DNA of 12,387 nt from assembly GCA_016839245.1 (NCBI GenBank), contig JAEOUN010000093.1:1-12387 (forward strand). The letters run 5' to 3'. Shown in pieces: positions 1-7,551 of this stretch. Numbering within the stretch: the first letter of the stretch is position 1; every line of letters starts with the position of its first letter. The translations under genes were made by a program, and so were the position numbers. The notes under the pieces were generated by a model. That model saw only the letters and a program-made list of their open reading frames with translations. It was not told the DNA's origin and searched no databases. The DNA is from Candidatus Thorarchaeota archaeon. Its GTDB lineage: Archaea; Asgardarchaeota; Thorarchaeia; Thorarchaeales; Thorarchaeaceae.

Positions 1-1117
1 CTTCACATGAAATACTTGTTTCTCGAAGCCAGAAATCAATGCTATCAAAGGACCATCGATCTGATGCTGAGTATGCTATAAGAAGTAATTCTGAACCATC
101 ATAGAATTCTTTTCTAGGCAACTTTTCTTGTACTGCAAGATCAAATGACCAGAGTTGCATATCTACTCGATGGTTTGCTGCATCAATTATATTTCCAAAA
201 ATATATTTTGAAACTGTATTGGTTTCCTCATCTATAACGATTGGAGAGAATCCTCCTTTTTGAGCAAGTGTCCGTTTACCAACACCCGTTTCACCAAGTA
301 ATAATGCCTTGCATTTTACGATGGGTTTAATTTGATGAGTGGGAGCTCGTTGTGTCTTATCCTCGGATATTTGAGTGATATCTTCATCCACAGTTATAGC
401 AACTAATTCAGTTTCTTCCTCTTCTGGAGACGTGGTTACCTCCTCGATATCTGGAGCACGAGCGTAGGTGCTTTGTGAGGCCATAATCTCTTCTTTGCCT
501 TCCAGATTAATTGAAATCTTTACTTGTGGTTTCGTTTCTTCCCTTGAAGTTTCTGTAGTAAGAGGTGCCATAAACGAGTCGCTAAGAGCCTCCACTGCTT
601 GAAGGGCTTCATTAATATCATCAAAGTCTTCTGCTGAAATTACTCCTCTTTCATCTCCACTCATGCCACTTTGAACAAAAGTTGCTGCAACTTCTTTCTC
701 TTCTTTCTTCTTTTCCTTTCTTTTGAAAAATGATCTTTCCTTTTGCATTTCTTCTTCAATTGATTTAGTTACTTGAATTTCCGCTTTTGGTGCCAGCTCA
801 GGCTCAGTTTCTACTTCAGATTCGACCTCTGCTTCGGGTTCAATCTCTGGTTCCGGTTCAATTATGACTTCTGATTCAATCTCAGGTTCAAGAATCACCT
901 TTCTTGCTTTGGGCAATCCAATCCTATCTAATATATCATCTAAAACTCCAGGAGCTAATCTTTTTCCGAGATATTTAAAATACATCTCTAATTCCAAAGA
1001 TATATCCTCAAATGATTTACCTTTAAGCGGAATTTTCTTCTTAATCACACCTTTATCACGCACTTCAATGTACGTTGGCATGAGAGTTAACGATATCGTT
1101 GTACCCGGAACTATCAA
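1..1117 (-). CDS. Rab/Ras-like GTPase domain protein with degenerate motifs (3' end cut off by window)
   Basis: The open frame runs off the left edge. Numbering from the ATG at 1081, residues 1-60 form a small strand/helix segment (MPTYIEVRDKG...). Residues 64-95 are a Glu/Pro/Val-rich acidic tract, 119-131 a Lys/Glu-rich stretch, and 132-250 look mostly disordered. A small-GTPase fold starts near 251: P-loop GETGVGKRT (263-271), then LW-SF-DLAVQE (310-319) at the G3 position, then a Rab-like WSFDSIDFWLRE segment. Two key residues are changed. The Mg-binding Ser/Thr after the P-loop Lys is Arg270, and the Gly of DxxG is Val317; Gln318 (Ras Gln61 position) is kept. NKxD and SAK would lie beyond the edge. 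Start: TTG at 1117 has GGGAG nine bases upstream; ATG at 1081 has no ribosome site. The role is unknown; nucleotide sensing or scaffolding is inference. Confidence 0.75.
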   Translation of the reverse strand, partial: MIVPGTTISLTLMPTYIEVRDKGVIKKKIPLKGKSFEDISLELEMYFKYLGKRLAPGVLDDILDRIGLPKARKVILEPEIESEVIIEPEPEIEPEAEVESEVETEPELAPKAEIQVTKSIEEEMQKERSFFKRKEKKKEEKEVAATFVQSGMSGDERGVISAEDFDDINEALQAVEALSDSFMAPLTTETSREETKPQVKISINLEGKEEIMASQSTYARAPDIEEVTTSPEEEETELVAITVDEDITQISEDKTQRAPTHQIKPIVKCKALLLGETGVGKRTLAQKGGFSPIVIDEETNTVSKYIFGNIIDAANHRVDMQLWSFDLAVQEKLPRKEFYDGSELLLIAYSASDRWSFDSIDFWLRETSISCE

Positions 1118-1196
1118 ACTTGCAGGCTCCCACAACTATCTTGGTTACAAATTCATTTGCTACGTGTTTAACTGTTTCGTGTTTATTCTTATTCAT
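1065..1196 (-). CDS. 43-codon reading frame upstream of the GTPase; possible frameshifted N-terminus
   Basis: ATG at 1196 opens a 43-residue frame (MNKNKHETVKHVANEFVTK...) that ends at TGA 1065-1067, overlapping the start of the GTPase-like frame. A TATA-like CTAATA (1218-1223; TATTAG on the minus strand) is centred about 26 bases upstream of this ATG, as expected for a leaderless archaeal transcript. The first 22 residues look like a coded amphipathic helix. The continuation seems more protein-like in the neighbouring frame (PASLIVPGTTISLTL, then MPTYIEV), so one base error or a real frameshift near 1120-1140 may have split one gene. The alternatives are a genuine short leader peptide or chance. 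No family is recognised. Confidence 0.3.
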   Translation of the reverse strand: MNKNKHETVKHVANEFVTKIVVGACKFDSSGYNDIVNSHANVH

Positions 1197-1272
1197 GTCC
1201 TTGACGTTATCTTTTGACTAATACAGAAAATGTTAAGTCACCATTGATTGTCAATCCTCATGGGGTCAGATA
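1197..1272. promoter_or_regulatory. Divergent intergenic promoter region
   Basis: This 76-base gap separates the leftward GTPase locus from the rightward phosphoribosyltransferase gene. Leftward, the minus-strand TATTAG (1218-1223) sits about 26 bases from the ATG at 1196. Rightward, GGGGT lies six bases before the ATG at 1273. An inverted repeat, ATTGA-TTG-TCAAT (1243-1255), lies just upstream of that ribosome site and could be an operator. Promoter assignment is by position and consensus only. Confidence 0.4.
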
Positions 1273-1833
1273 ATGACTGAGAAAGATTTTACAGCGTATG
1301 TTGAGGTGATTCGTGATTGGCCAGAACCTGGAAAGGCAGTTTGTGATATTAGCAGACTACTAGAGCATCCTGATGTCTTTCACGCGGCCGTCGTCACACT
1401 CGCTAAACCTTTTGTTGAAATGAAGCCAAACAAGGTTGTCGGAATTGAGCAAAGAGGTCTTGCCCTTGGCAGTGCAATTGCATATTATTTAGGATGTGGA
1501 ATCGTTCCTGCTAGATCAATTGCATATATTCCTGAAGGATATCACCGCGAGATTGAAATGCTACCTTCCAATAGATTCGCCGATAGACAACTCGCTTTAG
1601 TTGCTGACTCCATTGATTCTGGTGACCGTGTTGTCATCATCGATGACTGGCTCATCCAAGCCACGTCAGTATTTGCAACCAAGAAAATCATTGAAAAATT
1701 GGGAGCTCATGTAGTTGGTATTGGATGCGTCATTAACAACATGTCAGAAACCCGACGAAAACTACTTGGTCGACCAGAAGTCCAAGCTCTAATTCAAAAT
1801 TATGAAACAGATGCTTTTCAAATTCATGATTAA
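1273..1833 (+). CDS. Adenine phosphoribosyltransferase-like protein with altered PRPP loop
   Basis: The 186 residues align by eye with bacterial and eukaryotic adenine phosphoribosyltransferase, of usual length 170-185. The N-terminal IRDWPEPGKAVCDISRLL matches the family's IPDFPKPGI-FRD-T-LL. KVVGIEQRGLALG (54-66) matches VVG-E-RGF--G, and RVVIIDD (119-125) is the strand leading to the PRPP loop. That loop normally reads DDLLATGGT but here reads DDWLIQATS (124-132), so the conserved Thr-Gly-Gly is lost. The hinge region with the usual ETYxxEYG sequence is also replaced (residues 90-106). Adenine salvage therefore cannot be assumed; a different base substrate, or a ligand-binding or regulatory role, is possible. 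GGGGT six bases upstream supports the ATG. The gene stands alone between a divergent and a convergent neighbour. Confidence 0.8.
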   Translation: MTEKDFTAYVEVIRDWPEPGKAVCDISRLLEHPDVFHAAVVTLAKPFVEMKPNKVVGIEQRGLALGSAIAYYLGCGIVPARSIAYIPEGYHREIEMLPSNRFADRQLALVADSIDSGDRVVIIDDWLIQATSVFATKKIIEKLGAHVVGIGCVINNMSETRRKLLGRPEVQALIQNYETDAFQIHD

Positions 1834-1843
1834 ATAGTACGGG

Positions 1844-1870
1844 GCTGGAAGTAAGAATACTACTTCCAGC
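1844..1870. terminator. Strong hairpin between convergent genes (probable bidirectional terminator)
   Basis: GCTGGAAGTA (1844-1853) and TACTTCCAGC (1861-1870) form a perfect 10-bp stem around a 7-base loop. It lies in the 54-base gap between the stop of the phosphoribosyltransferase-like gene and the stop of the convergent acyl-CoA synthetase gene. The following plus-strand sequence is AT-rich with a TTTTT run at about 1892-1896. Archaeal termination usually depends on T-tracts rather than hairpins, so the stem may instead stabilise the 3' ends of both messages. Confidence 0.6.
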
Positions 1871-1887
1871 TTGATATTATACTTGAA

Positions 1888-3564
1888 CTATTTTTGAGGT
1901 TCATCGCGAAGCTCGCGTCTGAGAATCTTGCCAACTTGTGTTTTTGGCAGTTCTTGTACAAATTCTACATGTGTTGGGACTTTGTATACAGCCATCTTTT
2001 CCTTGCAAAATGTACGAATCTCATCAACTGTTGCAGTCTGCCCTGGTTCGAGAACCACAAATGCCTTGACAGTTTCACCTCGAGTTTCATCGGGAATTCC
2101 AATGACTGCCGCTTCACGAATCTTTGGATGTTCAAAGAGTACCTCTTCGACCTCATTAGGCCACACCTTGTACCCTGAAGCGTTTATGAGGTCTTTCTTC
2201 CTATCGACAATGTATGTCCAACCATCTTCATCGATCTTGGCAATATCACCTGTGAATAACCAACCATCATTAGATAACACATCCTTTGTTTCATCAGGTC
2301 GATTGTGATATCCCATCATGACTTGTGGTCCCTTTACTGCAAGTTCGCCGACTTCACCAACTGGCAATTCCTTTGATTTATTATCAAGATCCACAATCTT
2401 GCAATCTGTGCTTGGAAATGGTAATCCAATTGCACCAATCTTACGCTTTTCCTTATCGAGTGGATTTGCATGAGTAACAGGTGATGCCTCGCTTAGTCCG
2501 TAACCTTCGATAATAATTGAATTGGTTACTTCCTCGAATCGTCGTGTGACTTCTGGCGGAAGAGCCATTGCTCCTGCAATGGATAGTTTAAGCGATGTTA
2601 GGTCGTATTTAGGTGCATCAGGATGACTGTATATGGATATTGCAAGCGTTGATACAATTGCGAAAAAGGTAGGTCTTAGTTTGTCAATTAGTTTAAGCAG
2701 GTGTGGGATATCTCTTGCATTAGGTACGAGGATTATCTTACTCGACCACGAGATTGCTAGATTCATTGAAACGGTTTGTCCAAAAATGTGCTGCAAGGGT
2801 AATGCAGCTACAAATGATTCATTGCCTTTCTCTGCAATTGCTTCCATCCAAGCTCCACACTGTTCACAGTTTGCCTTTAGATTGTTGTGAGTAAGCATTG
2901 CTGCTTTTGGAATACCTGTTGTACCGCCAGTGAATTGATACACTGCAATGTCCTTTGATGGGTCAATGTTAACTTTTGGAGGTTCTGGAACTGTGTCTGC
3001 TATGAAATCGTTCCAGAGAATGTCTCCTTCCTGCAGTGGCGGAACATGCTTCATCTCTTTCTTATAGACTGTTTTTGGTGCCAAGATTTGCTTGATCTTT
3101 GACATCATATCCCACCCAGCAGCTACAATCACCTTTTCTAAGCTTGACTCCTCACGGACAGATTGTACAATAGAATAGAAGAAATTCAACACAACGATGA
3201 CTTTTGCTTTTGTGTCTTGGAGGTATATTCTCAATTCCTTTGGTACGGCAAGCGGATTTACTGGTGTTATAGTTGCTCCGCATTTTAATGCGCCAAAGTA
3301 TGATATTACAAATTGAGGACAATTGATTAGCATGAGTGCTACAGTATCCCCTTTCTTAACCCCTAATTTGGCAAAACCATTAGCCGCTCGATCAACGAGC
3401 TCACCTAGTTCGCGATACGTGATTGTGACGCCTTCAAAATAAAGCGCAATATTGTCTGGATAATTCTTGACAGCTTCATCAAGACTTTTCCATAATGGAC
3501 CTTCAGGAATCATAATCTCGTGCGGGGTTCCTTTAACGTAGTTCTTATACCACGGTCTTTCCAA
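1888..3564 (-). CDS. Long-chain acyl-CoA synthetase (AMP-forming ligase, ANL superfamily)
   Basis: This 558-residue protein activates a carboxylic acid, probably a fatty acid, with ATP and CoA to acyl-CoA via acyl-AMP. All core ANL motifs are present: the phosphate loop FTGGTTGIPK (211-220), GYGLSEAS (354-361), the ATP-ribose Asp in FTGD (437-440), the hinge DRKKDLI (454-460), and the C-terminal PKTQVGK with the catalytic Lys546. Length matches FadD-type enzymes, and no signal peptide or membrane helix is seen. The start is TTG, supported by AGGAG (3573-3577) eight bases upstream. A TATA-like box and a palindrome lie upstream, so the gene may have its own promoter despite following the reductase gene by 99 bases. 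Substrate chain length cannot be read from sequence; a medium-chain or aryl acid is possible. Confidence 0.93.
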   Translation of the reverse strand: MERPWYKNYVKGTPHEIMIPEGPLWKSLDEAVKNYPDNIALYFEGVTITYRELGELVDRAANGFAKLGVKKGDTVALMLINCPQFVISYFGALKCGATITPVNPLAVPKELRIYLQDTKAKVIVVLNFFYSIVQSVREESSLEKVIVAAGWDMMSKIKQILAPKTVYKKEMKHVPPLQEGDILWNDFIADTVPEPPKVNIDPSKDIAVYQFTGGTTGIPKAAMLTHNNLKANCEQCGAWMEAIAEKGNESFVAALPLQHIFGQTVSMNLAISWSSKIILVPNARDIPHLLKLIDKLRPTFFAIVSTLAISIYSHPDAPKYDLTSLKLSIAGAMALPPEVTRRFEEVTNSIIIEGYGLSEASPVTHANPLDKEKRKIGAIGLPFPSTDCKIVDLDNKSKELPVGEVGELAVKGPQVMMGYHNRPDETKDVLSNDGWLFTGDIAKIDEDGWTYIVDRKKDLINASGYKVWPNEVEEVLFEHPKIREAAVIGIPDETRGETVKAFVVLEPGQTATVDEIRTFCKEKMAVYKVPTHVEFVQELPKTQVGKILRRELRDEPQK

Positions 3565-3580
3565 CTTCTTATCTCCTCTC

Positions 3581-3618
3581 TCTCAAACTTGAGAAACGGA
3601 ATATGATTTATTATATTC
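3581..3618 (-). promoter_or_regulatory. Acyl-CoA synthetase promoter with operator-like palindrome
   Basis: On the minus strand, GAATATAATAAA (3618-3607) is a good TATA-box candidate. About 26 bases downstream, at the expected transcription start, lies TCTCAA-GT-TTGAGA (3594-3581), a perfect 6-bp-arm palindrome immediately before the AGGAG ribosome site. A dyad over the start site is a common arrangement for an archaeal repressor operator, here perhaps responding to acyl-CoA. That role is inference. Confidence 0.45.
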
Positions 3619-3663
3619 ACCACCATTTATTCCTTATGATGAATGTGAACTTATGAGAAATTG

Positions 3664-4893
3664 CTATAATCTTAGAGCCGCTTTTAAACAAACCATCATA
3701 GTTCTAGTGACTAATCGCTTTATGTCGATTCCTGCCTCCGATGATTCTGCCAATCCTTCAGAAACCATCTCTTGTAGATCGACATCACGTTTGCCGATGT
3801 CAAATAGAAGATCTGTAAAAGGACTAGTGAACAATCTCTGTGCAATCAATTGTCCTTTGAACTCATCACCAAAATCATGTTTCCAAAGGATCTCATAGTT
3901 GCGCAAGTCTGATGAACTAAATGTACCCTCTTCAAATGCTTTAGCAATAACAACTGCTGCAAAACGAGCTGCTTTCATAGCATAGGCTATTCCACCTCCG
4001 GTGAGTGGACTGACCATACCTGCTGAATCGCCTACTAAAAGTAATCTGTCAATGTATGTTCGATCTAATGGTCCTCCTGTTGGAACTAAAGCGCCTTTGG
4101 TTCCTGAGAGGTCCGAGTTTGCTTTCAGAAGATTATTCTTCTTCAAGTACGCTACAAATGAGTCAAAAATTCCCGGCAATCCCTTTGCATGTGTACCTAC
4201 GATACCAAGTCCAATATTGATTGTATCCTGTTTTGGAAAAATCCATCCGTATCCTGGTAGTCCGCTAAGGTTTGCAAAGAAGTGATAGTGTAAATCTTCA
4301 GTGTATCTTTCAATTATGTCTTCATACCTTGCAGGAATTTCTGCAACACGACATGCAGTAATTTTGGAACTTGGCCATCTTGTGTTGAGTCCTGTTTCTC
4401 TAGCTGTCATACTTGAAGCGCCATCTGCTCCAATTACCAATGAAGCTTTGATAGATTGTCCCCCTTTGAGTTGAACCATGTAACTGTCCTGATTGCTCCT
4501 TACACTTGTAACTCTGTTTTCAAGTAATGGTTCTAATCCTTCTTCAACAGCGCTTTCTAATAGGACATTATCAAAATCTGTTCTAAGTGTAACTGCCATA
4601 TCGACTTTTCCTTGAAGAGCTATTTGACGATTTGGAGAATGTAATATACCAATCCGAGCAATTCCTTTCAAGAACTCGTCAGTCCGCTTTCTTAGATATG
4701 GAAAATCATCAATAAGCCCTTGGGAAAAACCTCCTCCACATGGCTTATCTCTTGGGAATTGGTCCTTGTCGATAAGACACACTTTCATTCCAGATTTTGC
4801 CAAATATCGAGCTGCAGTAGCTCCTGCTGGACCAGCTCCGATGACTGCGACATCATACATTTTTTGTAACCAATTGAATGTGAGAATTACCAC
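3664..4893 (-). CDS. Geranylgeranyl reductase family flavoprotein (archaeal lipid saturation)
   Basis: Members of this family reduce the double bonds of geranylgeranyl chains, in archaea those of digeranylgeranylglycerol phospholipids, using bound FAD and an external reductant. Visible motifs in order are the FAD Rossmann GAGPAG (19-24), KPCGGG (50-55), IGADGASS (154-161), the family signature PGYGWIFPK (213-221), and GDSAGMVSPLTGGGI (288-302). Length 409 is typical, and no membrane helix is obvious. Start choice is uncertain. GTG at 4893 has AAGG seven bases upstream and adds 11 hydrophobic residues. The ATG at 4860 gives the family-like N-terminus MYDVAVIGAGPAG but has no ribosome site. The acyl-CoA synthetase gene follows on the same strand. 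Menaquinone or other polyprenyl reduction is an alternative substrate. Confidence 0.92.
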   Translation of the reverse strand: MVILTFNWLQKMYDVAVIGAGPAGATAARYLAKSGMKVCLIDKDQFPRDKPCGGGFSQGLIDDFPYLRKRTDEFLKGIARIGILHSPNRQIALQGKVDMAVTLRTDFDNVLLESAVEEGLEPLLENRVTSVRSNQDSYMVQLKGGQSIKASLVIGADGASSMTARETGLNTRWPSSKITACRVAEIPARYEDIIERYTEDLHYHFFANLSGLPGYGWIFPKQDTINIGLGIVGTHAKGLPGIFDSFVAYLKKNNLLKANSDLSGTKGALVPTGGPLDRTYIDRLLLVGDSAGMVSPLTGGGIAYAMKAARFAAVVIAKAFEEGTFSSSDLRNYEILWKHDFGDEFKGQLIAQRLFTSPFTDLLFDIGKRDVDLQEMVSEGLAESSEAGIDIKRLVTRTMMVCLKAALRL

Positions 4894-4969
4894 ACTTCAT
4901 CCTTACGGTTATTGAAGAATGAATGCGAGAAGCTTATCAGTGACTAATTTTGAGGTTGTATGACTGCTG

Positions 4970-6553
4970 ATGAATCGATTTATGCAAGAAAGAAGATTGC
5001 TTCGAAAACGAATCAATTCTAACGAACTCATTGACAAGTGCATCCATCTCTATATTACCATAATTCTTTCTACTAACATGATATTGATTTTGTATGCATT
5101 ACTGTCTGTTACTACTCGGATGAGTCTTAATGGCATAGGTCTACTTGATTCAATGCCCATCGCTTTGTATATACTCCCGTTAACAGTATTTCTTCCTTAT
5201 ATGATTCGGGCGTTTTATCGTAGCAGAACCTCCGCATGGAACTTTGTTTTTCTAATAATTGCAAGTGTTTTCTTTGGTCTATTTAGTCTATTAGTGAGAG
5301 GTTTTGTAATCTGTGTAATCCTTAATCTTGCTGCAGTTGTTCTTATCTTTCTGATTGGTCGGTTTAGACCTCAGGGAAGTCTTCGCCAGGCAGGAAAAAA
5401 AGGCGTAGCCTATGTGCTAATCCTAAATATGCTTAGTCTAACATTTCCCATCTCGATAGTCATAATGGGACAGATTCCTATTGCCTCAGTGACTACATCA
5501 AATATACCTCAGATTGACCTTAGCATTCCCTTGGCTGAATTTGATTATCCGTATTCCAATGTAACTCCCACCGCACCAATAATTGCTGAAATAGTTACTA
5601 ATCATTTTGGAATAGATCTTCGTGTTATGGAGGATAATAACGAGTCTTGGTTTCGACTCAGTAGTTGGATAGATGCTTTGAATGAAACACCAGTTGAATA
5701 CACAATCACACTCTCGTCTAACAGATCATTCTTTGTAGGTGAGATTCCTACAACTATTGGAACTACTGAGGTAATTCAAGAAGTCTATTCATCGCATAGA
5801 AATGCATTACCACGTCTCTCAGAAATCCTGATGGGGATTTCGAATAAACCCACGAATGTATTGTTTGATATGACTCTTTCAAAACAGGAATGGCAAAAAT
5901 TAATGTTACACATACGTAGTCTTGATTTAATTGGATTTACAGCTCTTATGAGAAGATCAATATGTGCCACTGATATTGCAGTCATAAATCAAGAAGCTTC
6001 TAATCTTTCTCATGAGGCATCTAATTTAGGACTAAGTTTTGGAGTATTAATAGAACCATTTGTCTTGGATGACCAACAAGATAATGATAATGTAGCTATG
6101 CGAATCACAGGCATTACACCTAATTCACTTAATCTATGGGACAATATTCAGGTATCGTGTTCACGCTCAGGATTTTCACTTGAGATGCGTGGTGATGTTG
6201 AAGCATATTTAGTGGAATCATATTCAGAAACCGTTGGAATAAGAAATATGAATTGGACAATGCGACTAGGAGAAGTGGGAAACATCACAAATTCTGTTGG
6301 CAACATTACTCCTGTCTATGAATCCTTTGATATTATTGCAAACGATATTGCATTAGCATCTGGAAATGGTGTGGAACATTTGACACTAGATTCACTTCCG
6401 TCTTTATTGACATCTTTTGGTCCGATGGCTATCTCTGAACTTCGTGATTCTCTTTCCAAGACTACATCTGCTAAATCAAACTATACTTTCAGAATCTATG
6501 CATTTAGAGCTGTGTTCATAGCAATCGATTCGTTTGATGCATTATTATTCTGA
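4970..6553 (+). CDS. Unrecognised membrane protein with large extracytoplasmic domain
   Basis: I do not recognise this 527-residue protein. The first 20 residues are strongly basic. About five membrane helices follow (roughly 25-47, 62-80, 88-108, 111-130, 146-168), then a domain of about 350 residues. Nine N-x-S/T sequons (N197, 224, 238, 251, 345, 428, 438, 445, 504), all in that domain, suggest it faces outside and may be N-glycosylated. Alternating strand/helix texture around 295-365 could be a barrel-like enzyme fold, but no catalytic motif is evident. Short local repeats occur: EASNL twice (342-353) and GNIT twice (437-447). GAGGT lies 13 bases before the ATG, rather far; ATG at 4982 is the next choice. 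The gene is divergent from the reductase (76 bases) and convergent with its right neighbour (22 bases). Confidence 0.8.
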   Translation: MNRFMQERRLLRKRINSNELIDKCIHLYITIILSTNMILILYALLSVTTRMSLNGIGLLDSMPIALYILPLTVFLPYMIRAFYRSRTSAWNFVFLIIASVFFGLFSLLVRGFVICVILNLAAVVLIFLIGRFRPQGSLRQAGKKGVAYVLILNMLSLTFPISIVIMGQIPIASVTTSNIPQIDLSIPLAEFDYPYSNVTPTAPIIAEIVTNHFGIDLRVMEDNNESWFRLSSWIDALNETPVEYTITLSSNRSFFVGEIPTTIGTTEVIQEVYSSHRNALPRLSEILMGISNKPTNVLFDMTLSKQEWQKLMLHIRSLDLIGFTALMRRSICATDIAVINQEASNLSHEASNLGLSFGVLIEPFVLDDQQDNDNVAMRITGITPNSLNLWDNIQVSCSRSGFSLEMRGDVEAYLVESYSETVGIRNMNWTMRLGEVGNITNSVGNITPVYESFDIIANDIALASGNGVEHLTLDSLPSLLTSFGPMAISELRDSLSKTTSAKSNYTFRIYAFRAVFIAIDSFDALLF

Positions 6554-6575
6554 ATTCAGCCACGAATGCAGTGAA

Positions 6576-7493
6576 TTAGGTTTTGGGCGATTTTACATAT
6601 ACTTCAAATGCACCCGCCCATATCTCACTACTCTGCTCGGCTTTTACGAGAAGGTCTCCTCCAAAATTAATTCCAACGGGTTTTATCTTTCCTTTTTTCC
6701 AAACATCTGTAAAGATAAGTGAATGAATGTTATTCTGAAAATCATCTGTTATTCTGGAAATCATGCCATCAATGTATGCTTCATCAATTCCATATGAGGT
6801 TAGATCCGTAGTGGACCTAAACAACCTTCCCTCGCTTACAGCTCCTTCAGCCTTATCGAATGTATATCCAATTCCTCCAACAAGGTGAAACTCTCCTTGA
6901 GGAATACGCGGTTCATCATCTAATACAATAATGTCCCCATTTGCTAAAAGCACATATTCTGGATTGGCCACATAGAAAGGTATTGCTGCTGCTTCAACTG
7001 AAACATCATCCATCTTCAGCCTCTTTACGAGGAATTCTTGTAGAGTCAAAACACATTTATCAAAACGAAATGGTTCAAACTCACCCTGGTGCATTACGTT
7101 CTTTGCTTTTCTGACTAATACTTCAATTATCCTCTGAGCTGCCTTTAGAAACTCAATTCGTTCTTCCTTGCTCTCTAGTAATTCTCCTGCTGAGATTACG
7201 CACTTGAGAAACTCCAATGTTTTGAAATTTGATAAGATGGATCTACTCAAGTAGGTGGTGTCCTCTGATTCTAGGAATCCTTCTTCCATACACACTGCAG
7301 TTGGAATTGGTTTGCCAAGATGTATTTGTGCACATCGGGAAGAACGATTAGGTTTGATAAATATTCCAACATCATAATTCTTTCTGGGCAAATCATTTAA
7401 TTGTCTAACAAATGGTCCTTCAGGCACAATCTCTCGCGCCTGTGCCTTAGCATATATTTGTGTATACTTAGCAAAGAGGTCAGTTCTTGACAT
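6576..7493 (-). CDS. Hypothetical soluble protein
   Basis: The 305-residue product matches no family I know. It has no signal peptide or membrane helix and is probably cytoplasmic. Residues 85-160 look helical and charged. Residues 165-305 look beta-rich (IPFYVANPEYVLLANGDIIV, GEFHLVGGIGYTFD, KPVGINFGGDLLVKA). Four cysteines (54, 68, 98, 147) are scattered and do not form a zinc motif. The start is ATG with GGGAG 11 bases upstream. The gene is convergent with the membrane protein to its left and divergent from the zinc-knuckle membrane protein across a 58-base gap, so it is probably transcribed alone. Codon choice resembles its neighbours. Confidence 0.75.
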   Translation of the reverse strand: MSRTDLFAKYTQIYAKAQAREIVPEGPFVRQLNDLPRKNYDVGIFIKPNRSSRCAQIHLGKPIPTAVCMEEGFLESEDTTYLSRSILSNFKTLEFLKCVISAGELLESKEERIEFLKAAQRIIEVLVRKAKNVMHQGEFEPFRFDKCVLTLQEFLVKRLKMDDVSVEAAAIPFYVANPEYVLLANGDIIVLDDEPRIPQGEFHLVGGIGYTFDKAEGAVSEGRLFRSTTDLTSYGIDEAYIDGMISRITDDFQNNIHSLIFTDVWKKGKIKPVGINFGGDLLVKAEQSSEIWAGAFEVYVKSPKT

Positions 7494-7551
7494 CCTAATC
7501 TTATCTCCCTTATCTAAAATTACACTGAATCATTCTGATTTATCTCTTAGG

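Noticed and set aside
864..1217. Plus-strand open frame of 117 codons
   Set aside because: It is antisense to the GTPase-like gene, has no ribosome site and no recognisable motif. The minus frame has the domain signal.
6553..6577. AATTCA / TGAATT arms at the convergent junction of the membrane protein and the 305-residue protein
   Set aside because: Six AT-rich base pairs with a 13-base loop, partly inside coding sequence, are too weak to call a terminator.
7425..7436. IVPEGP near the N-terminus of the 305-residue protein, similar to IMIPEGP in the acyl-CoA synthetase
   Set aside because: The similarity is confined to a few residues, and the rest of the proteins are unrelated by eye.
7501..7545. 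Three TTATCT hexamers in the gap before the zinc-knuckle gene
   Set aside because: The hexamers are short and AT-rich with irregular spacing, and one overlaps the ribosome-site region of the leftward gene. Not distinguishable from background.
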